Shown piece by piece: positions 1 to 41,800 of a stretch of DNA of 64,000 bases (position 1 is the first letter of the stretch; every line of letters starts with the position of its first letter). Origin of the DNA: Phoebastria nigripes (lineage: Eukaryota; Chordata; Aves; Procellariiformes; Diomedeidae). The notes beneath the pieces were generated by a model, which was given only the letters and a program-made list of their open reading frames with translations, was not told where the DNA came from and did not search any database. The position numbers and the translations under genes were made by a program. Where the stretch lies: positions 354,526 to 418,525 of the forward strand of contig JAYKAV010001997.1 in NCBI GenBank assembly GCA_035582835.1. The letters run 5' to 3'.

Positions 1-181
1 TCATGCAAAAAAAATGTTTTTACTTCACTGTTTGCTTGCTTTCTTTGAATGTATGGTGGGTGCGTGCATGTGCACATGTTTACATGTAATATATTGTGAT
101 AGAAATATCCTTGTAAACAATTTAAGATAACAGATAAAACCAAGATAAGCTTACTATTTTTTAAATGGTGTTTCTCTCCAG

Positions 182-220
182 ATCAGGTTTCTTCAGAAGA
201 TTCAGATAATTCTGATAAAG
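182..220 (+). CDS. FRA10AC1: FRA10AC1 internal exon (third from last)
   Basis: A 39-nt exon preceded by TTTCTCTCCAG and followed by GTAAAG. It reads QVSSEDSDNSDK with split codons at both ends. The trailing G pairs with AT of the next exon to make Asp. Confidence 0.7.
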
Positions 221-2176
221 GTAAAGTATTTTAATATCTTCTGCATTTTATGTTTTTATAATAAGTTGTATTATCTCATGGTCCTTTGTCATTGGTCTTA
301 CTTTTATTCACTGGCAGTTTTAATATTTTATAAGATGATAAGAATGCTGTGTGAAAACAAGCAGAGATATGAAGGGTCAAAATAATTACTTACAAATTCT
401 CAGAGAAAAACCGTAAGGAATTTTGAGAAGGAAATCTTTTAAGTTTAAGTAAGGAATAAAAATGTGGGCAGGTAACAGAATGGAAATAATCAGAAAAATG
501 AGAGGTCAGGTTGTTCCAGAAAAGAGTAGAGGGTGCAAAAATAGGTACATTGTTAATAATTGCATGGGTCCAGGTATGCAAATATGTGCTGTATAATGTG
601 TGCTGTGTAAAGAAAGTACTTTTCCGATATAATAACTACTACATTTCCTTTCAGGGAATGATTCTAATATATACTCTACTCAAAAAATTAATAGATTTTA
701 AATAAATCCTAGGCTTTAACTAAAGTCTTCCAGCTACCACCTGTAGTACCTCAGAGACCTACTTGTTGCAGGTGGATGCACTCAGAGTCTCAGTGACTCT
801 TTAGGCACTTGTTGTCTCTGTATCTCAGTAATTCCAGTCCTCAGTTTCTTTTTTGATGAAAGAAGCCCCACCTCCTGGTCATGCCAATTCTTGCTGCAGA
901 CTGTCTAGAAGGAATTAAGTGTTTCTACTGATTGCTCTGCTGTGCTATACGCTTTTAGGTGCTGAGGAGCACCTATGTTTTCCCAGCTAGATACAGGAAG
1001 ACCTGAAGTGGTTTACTTACAACTCAGACCATGCCCTAAGTCTCTGTTTTGTCAGGAAAGCTCTATTGGAAGATTGGGGGTTTTTAGGTGAGGGCATATT
1101 TCTGATAACGAGACTTTTTTTGGCTGTCACTCCTTCTGTATACTTAATGAAACAGTTATGCAGTAATCCATGTTTTCTGACAATTTCACTGGTAAGTTAC
1201 AATTGATAAAAATTGTCATTCAAGTAGAAGTAAAGTAATTGATTCNTTTAATATCATGAGTTGAAACTGTATTGTAATTCTGGGTTTGTGATTATAAACC
1301 CTTAATTTTAGGAACAAAGTGCTATGCTGCTGTTGTGTCAAGGTTGGTGTTTTGACATGATTGTTGTTATGTTTGGCCAAAATATTAGCTCATGATATCT
1401 AAGAGTCTTTTTGATACTGTATTGAATAATATTGGAAAATGTTTTCATTTTTACTTTATGCAAAGTAAAGGGTTCTTTTTATTTGCATGGTTACAATTAA
1501 ACGTTGCTCCTAGCATTATACCATCTCAATAAAAAAAAAAAAAAGATAAATTCTTTTAAAATTTATTTCATAAGCACTTCAAATTTTTAACAGATTCAGA
1601 TAACAGCGATGCACAAGATGGTCCTTCAGATGCTGACTTTTGGAAAGGTCCTCTACAAGAAGCAGATGAAAAATCACGGTTAGTTTGATTGTAGCTAGTA
1701 AAACATACTGTGTCCATTCAGAACTGAAAAGGCAGAGATTTTTTCCTCAGTGTTTTAATGAATAATCTGATATTTAAAATTGTGTCAGATCTCCTTCCAT
1801 GTGGTGAACTTCAGTATGTATTTTTAAAGAGGAGACATACACAACACTGGAGGGGAAACCTTTGTCAAGCCACTACCATGCCACTGCTGTCTTACCCCCT
1901 ACCATACCGCTAACTACCTTAAAAGTAAATCCTAACAGTCAACTCACTGCTGTTGCACAGAAGGGGAAATGTGAAGGGTATTGCAATGTATTGAATAAGT
2001 CAAAATGGTCTATACCAGCTACAAATTCTAATCAGAAGTCTGCTGAATCTTTTTCATACGAAGATTTATCTCCTAGGTACAGATCCAAAGCAGAACTTTC
2101 TTTGACTTTTTTTTTTTTTTTTTTTTTTAACAGGGAGGAGGAGTTCGATGAGTATTTTCAAGACTTGTTTCTCTGA
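182..2176 (+). CDS. FRA10AC1: FRA10AC1, 3' part (last three coding exons; 5' end outside window)
   Basis: Three exons, 182-220, 1594-1678 and 2134-2176, join in frame across AG/GT sites and end at a TGA at 2174-2176. The visible tail has two Ser/Asp-rich stretches (SSEDSDNSDK, then SDNSDAQDGPSDADFW), an acidic segment, and ends EEEFDEYFQDLFL. An acidic serine-rich C-terminus suits FRA10AC1, a nuclear protein named from the human FRA10A fragile site and reported to associate with the spliceosome. The main support is position: it is the tail-to-tail neighbour of PDE6C, as in human 10q23.33. The gene's 5' exons lie off the left edge. I have not aligned it to an orthologue, so the name rests on synteny plus tail character. 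Confidence 0.75.
1594..1678 (+). CDS. FRA10AC1: FRA10AC1 internal exon (second from last)
   Basis: An 85-nt exon after TTTTTAACAG, ending before GTTAGT. It continues the Ser/Asp repeat and then encodes FWKGPLQEADEKS. The final CG pairs with the first G of the last exon to give Arg. Confidence 0.72.
2134..2176 (+). CDS. FRA10AC1: FRA10AC1 last coding exon
   Basis: Acceptor AACAG follows an unusually long uninterrupted T tract (about 2108-2128). The exon encodes EEEFDEYFQDLFL and a TGA stop. Confidence 0.75.
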
Positions 2177-2905
2177 AACTTGAAATTGATGTAGGCTGAT
2201 TTTCTTGATGAATTGTCAAGATGAAAGTCTGGAAATCCAGTTGTAATTAGGAACCAGAGACCTCCTTCTGCCAGCATACCTTTTCTACAGTGACTCATAT
2301 GGACCATCTCAGTAGATTATCTTTGTAGAAGGCTTCAGGTCTAAAAACTTTCTTTTTATTGTGGTAGGCTGTATACTCATGAAATAAGAGAAATAATTTT
2401 TTCAGTTCAGTGCAAAAGATACATGGCACCCCAACTTAAAAGTAGGAAGGATGTAAACAAACAAGAATATAGTTTATTGAGATTACATTAAGGAAATTGG
2501 CTGCTTTTTATTTTATCCCAAACTTCAGTTATTGTCAGATTTTTGTAAAGGGGCGTTTTGGAAGATTCTGTTATTAGTTTAAAGCCATACACTTTAATAT
2601 ATTCATATTTCTAATTTATTAAACAAAAGTTAATAGCCTTAAATTTATTGGTCATGTAGACTTCAATATTCAGGTATTAGTCTCTGTAAGTATTTTCAAA
2701 TGCTATTGGAGAAGTTCACTTTTTATCAAATACGTATTTTGCTTGAATTAAGTAAACCGTATCTACTCCTTAGAAGAGTTTAGTTCATTGTGACTTTGTT
2801 TTAAATTTTAGTTATAATATGATGTGACTGATAATTCCACTTATAAAAATCTGGTTGGTTGGTGAAATTTTTGATGTAAAAAATAAAGTGTGTGGCTTTC
2901 TACTG
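2177..2905 (+). other. FRA10AC1: FRA10AC1 3' UTR (predicted)
   Basis: AT-rich non-coding sequence running from the stop codon to a canonical AATAAA at 2882-2887. The hexamer is followed at once by a GT-rich stretch (GTGTGTGG), which is the expected arrangement of a cleavage site. The cleavage point near 2905 is inferred. Confidence 0.6.
2882..2887 (+). terminator. Poly(A) signal AATAAA for FRA10AC1
   Basis: Canonical hexamer about 700 nt past the FRA10AC1 stop with a GU-rich element directly downstream. Other plus-strand AATAAA copies occur further on (for example near 4631), so a longer 3' UTR cannot be excluded. Confidence 0.55.
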
Positions 2906-5317
2906 GAGATGTACATGTGACTTGTATGTTATCTATGGTTTCTGATCTCCCTAACATTGATTGAATGTTAATCCTTCTTTAAAGTGTAATCCTAAATATA
3001 CAAGTAAAGAATGTATATTGCTTGAGAAACTTACGGGATTCATCTTCCTCTTCAAATTGCAACACAACTTTAAACATTCTTTATTTTATGTTTCCAAAGA
3101 AACAGTCTGCACATTAATAGTTACAGTGGCTATTTTCTTCGTCGGATGAAAATTACTTTGGATATAAAGGACAAACTTTTTTTTAATTAAATGTTCGTGT
3201 TAATCTGAGGAAAGTTAATGTTGTATAAAATATATTTTTGATAAGTACTTCCCACTGTAGATATATTTATAGAAAGTATTTGTAGTAAGTATTTGATGTG
3301 GAAAACGTAACAGCAGAGATGGTTGCAGTGTATTTATGAACATTTTACATGCACTCATATGAATAAGTTGAGAACTCTATTTACAAGTATTACTTAACAT
3401 AATTACATTTTAAACAGTTTGTACTTACATAATAGATGACAGTACAAGGACATATTTAGGGTGTCCTTGAGTAAGAAATAAACGTAGCCTTGCATGAAGG
3501 CTTCTTTAAGTAAGAAGGTGGATTTAAAGGTTAATTCTCTGTCATCTTGCAAGCTCGGTTGAGAGTCAAATCCAATCTGCAGCAATCTGCTTACATGTCT
3601 GCAACTTGCCCAAAGGGGCTTTTGTCAAATGTGTTCCTATATTTGTTGCTTTGAGTATTGTATATTACGTGTTCTGGATAACTAACTCCTCTTTGGGTCT
3701 TCAAAATACAGTTATGAAATGGTACAGTATACATATTAAATACATAATTTAATACAGTTTGAATAAAATTACATTATTAAACAACCTTGAAATAGCTTTC
3801 TTTAGTATATGCATTTAATACAGAAAATAATACATGATACCCAGTTTTATGTCTTAACTAAGTTTGCATAAAATATTTGGCCCATTTATAAATAAGGATG
3901 TAATAAGTGGGATTTTTTTTGTGGATTCCTTTAATTTTGGGTGATAGTTGTACACAGTATCTATGTTCATAGAGCGTTCTTGGAAAGGTACATAATACGG
4001 CAAATCATTCAATCATTCTCCTTTCTCTGTGGATGCTGAGGGCCCTTCAGAGAAGAAAAAGTATGGGTCTGCTTTCTTTAAAGGGGGAAGAAAAGTGGCA
4101 GGATTGAGTCTTCATGTCAAACTTGTTTGTTGCAGGAATTGCATTTGACATCCATCTCCTCTTAGATTTGGAACTGGTTCCAGTGAATACTCAGATCCGT
4201 GCATAATATACTAGCCATTTTCCTTCCTTCATGTGCAGGAGGAGCCAGCTTCGTGAGACCTGAGTAGAAGGTTATGGAGTGGACTCTGTCATTCTTCAAG
4301 AACAGAAGGTTTTGGTAGGGAGATCGTTGTTTATGAAGAGCTAATTTGTGTGCAGTCTGTCGACTTGGTTGTAGAAAGGGAGGTAACGTGAATTCTGATG
4401 TGCTCTATTTCTGCTGTCCTCTCTCCCCCAAGATTAAATTGGTGCCAGTTCATTGGTTTTCAAATACTTTCATTTACTGCATTTTAAAAAAGGTGCACTG
4501 GGAGTACATGAGCCTTTTAAAATGCCTTTGAATGTAGATCCTGCTGTAGATATACTGGTATAGGTATCTTAGTAAACTCTTACTTGTATGCAAAGTATGA
4601 TGTTTATGGTCTGCCTTTTTAGATTTTTACAATAAAAGGCGGTCAGTTTAGGAACTGTGGGCAGAGCCATTTGCACATGGGCAAGAGAGTAGTTTCTCTG
4701 AGCTATGGCTACAATTTACAGATTTATGCTTGGTAGTTTTGAAAAAATACTGTGTACCATGGACCTGCTTTTAATAGGTAAGAGCCAGGGAATTGTGTTG
4801 AGCATTCCTAAAGTGAAGGAGATGTTTACTCTAGAACTTTATATAGTATTGAGAATGAAGGAAAAGGACAATTCCAGATTAAGGAAATACACATAATATG
4901 AAAATCTAAATATACATGTTACAAAAATCGCAATTTTCTGTTTGAATTGTACATGTTAGATTTCATTCAGTGATTTCATATAAGATCTGTCAAAATTATT
5001 TATATTTTTTCTGGACAGTGTGTAGAAGTTACATATTTTAATAAAAATACTGTATATAAATTGAGTGACATGAAAAAATATCTAGAGCACACAGTTAACT
5101 CATTTTGTACCATTATTTTTTCTTTTAATTTTCCAGGTTTTAATTGTAACTGTTTGTTTACTCCATTAAAAATTANTTCCAACAAATGGCAAGTGTTTAA
5201 GAGGATTGTTAAGAGATCGATCTATACTATTCTATGCAAAGCAGAAATCCACTGGGGCTCATTGAAGTACTTTCTAGATGTCTTTTCTGTAGCAGAAACA
5301 GTGTCTGAGGCAAAGAA
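2906..5317. other. Convergent intergenic / 3' UTR region between FRA10AC1 and PDE6C
   Basis: An AT-rich spacer in which both flanking genes end facing each other. It should contain the PDE6C 3' UTR on the minus strand. Candidate minus-strand ATTAAA hexamers lie at 5139-5144, 5124-5129 and 5037-5042, and a minus AATAAA is at 3080-3085; none is decisive. No open frame here resembles a gene. An n base sits at 5176. Confidence 0.5.
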
Positions 5318-35477
<30,160 letters not shown>

Positions 35478-35800
35478 TTTTGCTGGATTGTTCTTAGGAT
35501 TTCTTTTAGAACTGCATCACCATCAAAGCAGGACTGGTAGCAAGAAGTCCTAACTTGATACTAGTAAGAAAATGGTACTTTGTACATATTGTACAGCTCA
35601 CAGGCATAGTACATTCACCTTCCTCTGTAGCTTCCAAGCCTTCTGAAACTCTTGAGATATGACAGAATGCACTGGCTTAGCATCTTCTTAGTGTGAGATC
35701 TTGGAGACTGCTAATTAAAGAGATGTCAGGACACTAAACCCCTGAGCATTCTTAGCTCATAAATCCTAAGGGAATCATTTTAGCATTTTAAACTAACCAA
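35478..35800 (-). promoter_or_regulatory. PDE6C: PDE6C 5' UTR and proximal promoter (predicted)
   Basis: Sequence directly upstream of the PDE6C start codon. I find no convincing TATA box. On the minus strand it has TTTAATTAG (35711-35719), a homeodomain/RX-type core, and TAAGCC (35674-35679), which is only a weak match to a CRX half-site. Photoreceptor promoters commonly use such sites, but these are short motifs and could be chance. No upstream non-coding exon could be identified. Confidence 0.35.
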
Positions 35801-38800
35801 TTAATTCTTAGACCTTATAAAATTGTCTGATGTGTACGTATGTATACCTGTATGTTATCTCCTTCATTCACAGTATATATATTGTACTATACACACAAAA
35901 TTTTCCACTGAAACTTAATATGAGGAATTCCACTTAGATACTTAGCCCACATTATACATGTGCACAGACGTACACACGTGTTTTTGTGAGAGGTACTTAA
36001 GGGGGAGGAAAACAGAATGTTACAGAGAAAATTTTAAAATTGCGAAATTTAGTTTTCCTCGAAATAGTCAGGAGATGATTGAAATTGGATTACTAGAAGT
36101 AAATAATTATGAAGCTATACATGCATAAAATGGGTGAAATCCTAAAGACCTTACAAAAGTCTGAGCTTGCTCAAGTGATGTACCCAGGTGAAGATGGAGT
36201 AAAAGAATTAGAATTTGACTCAACACAGCCAGATATGACTTTTTACAAAAATAGATAGTCTAAAGGAAAGAGTAAAATCAGAAAATGGCTTGAATTCAAA
36301 TTGAGTTCAGGAGACAGTAAATTTTTTACTCTATAAGCATAAATAACCTTACAGGGTCCTGCAAGTAATGTTGTTTCTTCTATGCCTTCTTCAGAAAAAG
36401 TGGGAGATCTCTGCTTTCTTAAATAGCAGAAAAATGGTAATAACTGACAGATAGTGGACAAAGAGGGAATCTTGAGTCTGATTGTAGCTTTATAACATGT
36501 TTGAAGTTTCCTACCATTAGAAGTTCAGCATTACTCACATGAATGGAAAAGGAATGATGAAAACTCTGTTGAATTTTAGGAGCAAACGCGCCAGGGCTAT
36601 GTGAGTGAGAAGGCGCAGTTTAAGTTGAGTGCCAGCTATGACAGCAAATGATCTGTGTTCTTCAAAACAGATCTGAATTTCAGCACAGTAGGAGGGCTGC
36701 AATACAATTAATCTTATTTCTATTTGTGGCATCCACATTGATCAGAGAGCGGAAGGAGATTCTTGGTATAAGGAAAATAGACCATATACCCTTTGGCAAT
36801 TCTTAATTTGAAAAGAGTAATTGTCAAAGTACAACTTTGTCTGCCAGAGGCCGCAGTGTGTCAACATCCATTTTTATCAACAGTTCTAAAAGAATCAACA
36901 TGGGCAACTGACACTCATCCTCTTGTGCACAAAGAACAGGTCAGTGATTGGTCTTTAATGGCAGCTAACGCAGTACATTAGTTTTCCCTCTGACTGTGAT
37001 ATGAAATGCTGTGTAAGACACTGATTTTTGCCAGACTGCAGTTGCCATGAAGATTTAAAAATGCATACGAAAATCAGCACAGTATGGACACATTCTGCGG
37101 TTCCTTTTCTCTGGCTGGGTTACTTACCTCTCGCAGCCTGGGGGACAGCACAGGACCCTCACTGGTGGGTGTGTGAGGTTGCAGCATCTTCTTTACAGGT
37201 GTGAACTGGTGATACTAACTTTGTGGCAGGACTGTGCAACTGCAGCACAGCAAGATGTTCTCACCATTGTACACATGTACGGTTCACAAGAAAACAGCAG
37301 AAGAAATGCACATATATCTTAGTCTTTGAATAGTTTTTTTCATAACTTGATCAATACATATAAAGGCAATAGAGACTTGAAAATAATTTTATATGTATTT
37401 ACACATAGAGTTAAATTATTTCTCTTCATCTGTCATCTTCCTAATTTGTAGCTCAATACTTTTCATGTTGCTCTTTAAAAAAGAGGATGTTGAAGAGCTC
37501 CAATGAAATTGTGCGAAGGAATAGTAACATTTTTTTGCATTACTTGTTCGGTCGTATTTTCTTACTGACTTTGGAACATTCTACATAGTAGTTTCTTTGA
37601 AGTAGAAAGGGTCTATAGAGGGTCTGTCTCATGCCCAGCTAAAACATTCTAGAAAATTATCTTCTGTATAAGATTTACACATTCATCTTTATCACATGTG
37701 AGAAACCAATTTTACAAACATTAGTTGTTCTTTATATTGTGATTACATTAATTCTACGAAATAGAGCAACCTGTCACTCTCTGGAGGGAGAGTAAGTAAA
37801 GAGAGGCAACCTGACAGAGTTACACTGTTTTCTTTGGGGGCGGCAGGGGTGGTGGGTTAACATCTTGTAAGCTAACAATTTTATTATCATGTGTGCCCAT
37901 TTTTTTCAATATGCAAGACTACCTAAAATGCTTATCATGGTTCCACTAGATCTCCCTCATGCCGAGCTGTTTTTACACATGATAAATTACACTATTTGTA
38001 CTTTGAGATAACAAATAAACATCATATTTTAATTAGGCACTACTGTAAGGTGGTAAATCTTTCTTTGTAACAAAATGTTTCAGATGTAGCTGGGTTGTCC
38101 TATAATCATTCTTAAATCATCAAACAACTCTTTTTTTTTTCCTTAATTTAGATTCACTCTTACAATTGCACTCTTGCTCTGTAAAGTGTTTGTGAAATGA
38201 CATAGAAAGAAGTATCAAAAACCAATAGAAGTTCTTTATGAAGTTTATGTTTGGAAGACAGTTAAGTTGGCTTTTTTTCAATAATTGCTATATTAGTCAT
38301 GTTATGTTTCATCGTGAACTCTATGTACCAGTTGATTAACCATGAATAATTAAGGCAAACCAAGAAGTTGAAGTGATTTGGTAGAAATTAAAATGTAGTT
38401 TGGTGCATAAATGTACCTTACATTTATGGAAGTCCTCATTCTAGAGTTGGGAAAATACAGTGTATTTGTATTGATGCTTTTTTGTTTTTCTCATATTAGT
38501 ATTTTAACCAATTTTGTAAATTAGACCATTTAAACGTTTCAAAGCACTAGCATTGTAATGAATTTTAAAGTTTCTGTGCTGGAATAAGACATTTATTTTC
38601 TGTTCTATATCTCCTTTACTCTCCTTATTTTCCACACTATTGAACATTTTATCTTTAGTAATGCTAATTCACATTTGTATTTAAGTTTATTATAAGAAAC
38701 TATACCAAAAATGATTTCCTGTTTCTGGCACTTTCAAACATGATTTTGCTATCATCTTTCCTAGCAATTTTTTAATAAGATCATCTATTAAGAAAATACA

Positions 38801-41800
38801 TTTTAATGTAGGATCCATTATATGCATGGAGGTTTAACATTGCAAACTAACCTCGCACAGTCATCTTCACTGCACTTTTAAAGGCAAAAATAATATGCAT
38901 TTGGCTTTGATTCTTTTCCATGCCGAGGTGGTTTGATTTAAAAACATGATGAACTGGGTGCTATATTTTTCAAATTGTTTTAATTTCAGAGAATATCAGA
39001 AATATGTGTGCTTTATGATTTTAATACATATGATATCATTTGCCTTCGATGTTCATAGTTATTACAGAAATCAAACTATTTATGGAGTAGTTCTTAGTAG
39101 TCACCATTCCTGAGCCCGTGTGATACATGGAAACTCCTAAGAAGGATAACGTGGTTATTTAAATAGATTCAAGCAGCACGTAAATGTCAAAGGTATTTAT
39201 AAGGTTTCCCAGTTCAGCTCAGTGTTTGTATCTGAGCATCTCTGTCCATCTTGATAGCAGTTAATACAGTTGATTCAGTTAAGGTTTTCTGAAGAAACAT
39301 GGATCAAATGTGTTTATTTCAATTGTATGTCTTTTGATGTGTATAATTTTGTGGCCACTGTCTGGACATTGGAGATTCATATGTATAATCCAAGAAATTA
39401 ATATTCAGAAATATTATTGATTTTTTTCTAAATGATTAGGTTGTGAGAATGGATTCTGTAGGTATTTACAACAGGTACTGTGTGCCCCTAACACAGCCAG
39501 TTTCTGGCACTGAAGTGTTTTGGTGTCACTGATCTGGTATGTTTTGGGGACCTTTATAAACAACCTTAACTTTTATGTTTCTTTTAAAATAATTTTCTGT
39601 CCCTTTTCTTACAAAAGTAATCTTAAAAATGCAAAAACTAAAGATAGTAAGTTAGCTGCTTTTTCCATACGGCTGCAAATTTTCAACGTCCCTTAAAACT
39701 ACCAATGATTACCTCTGGGGGTTCATGAAATAAGTAGTCAACAGAGATTTTAGCTTCTAGGGGAGAGTTCCTGAAGTAAATGGCCAGTCTACTATGAAGG
39801 GGTTAACTTGGGTTGCCAGATGCCTTGTAGCTTTGACCACGAGCATGGGTTTCTTGGTACCTTGGCATGATTTTTAGTATACAGACTGAGCAAAGGACAG
39901 CAGCCTTTTAATCTCATCCACTCTCACATTTACTCCCTGGTAATCTTAGGTTACCTGACCATTTTTTATTACTGAGAATATTACTCAGCACTGCTGAGAA
40001 GGGTCTGACTTTGTCTTCTACATACCCTCCTGCCAGATATTTATACACTTGATAAGATCCCCCCGAGCCCTCTTTTCAGGCTGAACAGTCCCAGCTCTCT
40101 CAGCCTCTCCTTTTGTCAGATTCTCTTATTGCTCAGTGATCTCATGGCTCTTTGCTGGACTCACTCCAGTATGTCTGTGTCTTTCATTATTCATAATTTA
40201 AAGCTCTCCTCACCAGGCTGGCCATCTTTGTTTCCATTTTAGTAATACATCTAGAAAAACATTTCAATTCAGAATCACAATCCTCACAAAGGCTTGCTAA
40301 AGAGAATAAAGGTACCTTTTTAAACTAGGTTTGTTTAAATACTGTTTATAAAGAGTTCAATGTAAATTTACTCCTTAAGCAGAATGTCACATCATTAAAT
40401 TACAAGAACAGGTAGCACATAGGCTGGCATGGTGCAAAGGCCAATCTTTTCAATTCCATTCTGTCCTTGACCTCTGTACTCAGAGTGCCACCAAGGGGAA
40501 CAGTTGTGATGGTGACAGTGTACATAGTTGTCCCTTACAAAGTACATGGAGCTCCTTGGCTCAGCTCATGCCATTTGTTGTCGCTTGTTAATATGAGTTT
40601 GTTTCCACAGGGCAGTGGCTACACTTGGATCCACTGCTCTGTGCACACAGCAGTCATTCATTCCTCTGCAAAATCTGCCTCTTAAGAGTTTAATGGATAC
40701 CCGTGTTCATGAATGGCACTCTATAAATAAATAACCATAAGAAGATGGCAAAAAGTCTTTCAATCTATATGCAGTCTGGCTGGAAATGGATGCTCCATTT
40801 CCTATTCCCAGTTCTTTGAGCCAGCTTTCTCCTAAGAGCTAGACTTATTCTTGTGACCACAAATAAAATTCTAGTTCTTTTAATATTTAAAGCTTCAATG
40901 TTGCAGTATTAAAAATGTTTTAAATAGTAATTTGACTTTTGTTTCTTCCTTTTTATTATAAAGTCATAAATGAAACTAAAATAACTCCTACAATGAAAGC
41001 TTTTTTCTGCCATTTCCTTTGAAAATCTGATCTTTTCTGTGTATTTTCTGTTGCTATTCCTAATGGAAAATATTGCAGAATTTTACAGGCTATTAATGTA
41101 AAAAATATTTCAATCACAGAATCACTGCCAGAAGTTAGCCCCTTTTTTATGACCTCTTGGCAAAATTCAAAGGTAGGAGACTTTTTTCGCCTTCAATTAA
41201 ATACCGTTCCAAGAAATACTTGCTGACTTTTAAAAAACTTTCTATAATATTCAAAATATGCTGCCAGCTTCAAACATCGGAATGGGAAGTCATATATGAA
41301 ATTTATCAAGCTTGGTGTTGAACCTAGCACAAGTTTTGTAAATGTATGCTTTACCTTAGAGGTTATTTGCATGTTTATGTGTTATCAATATTTTAATAAT
41401 TCTTTTAAATTTAATTGTCTGAGCTTTCCCAGAACTCAGCAATCATTTGATGCCATTGACTTGATCTATGCACATTGCTCTCAGAAAGAACTGAAATCCT
41501 GGCCCAAATCCTGTTCCTTTCTGTTCGCATGAGAAGTCCAAATCTGCAAGGCGTATATGCAGGTTCCAAAGATCTGGATGAGGATCACTCACTGGCATCA
41601 TTTCTCAACCAAACCCATAGCCCAAGTCAATCCAAATGACAATTAACTGAGGCAAAGTTTACACTGTTTATGAGTTTACATAGTTCTGCTGGCATAGCTA
41701 CATCTGTTAGGACTGAGAAAAAATTCACTCTTGAATTGCTATAACGATGCTAGTCTGCCAGCAACCTTCCAGCTCTCCTCCAATACACTCCCGATCTAGA

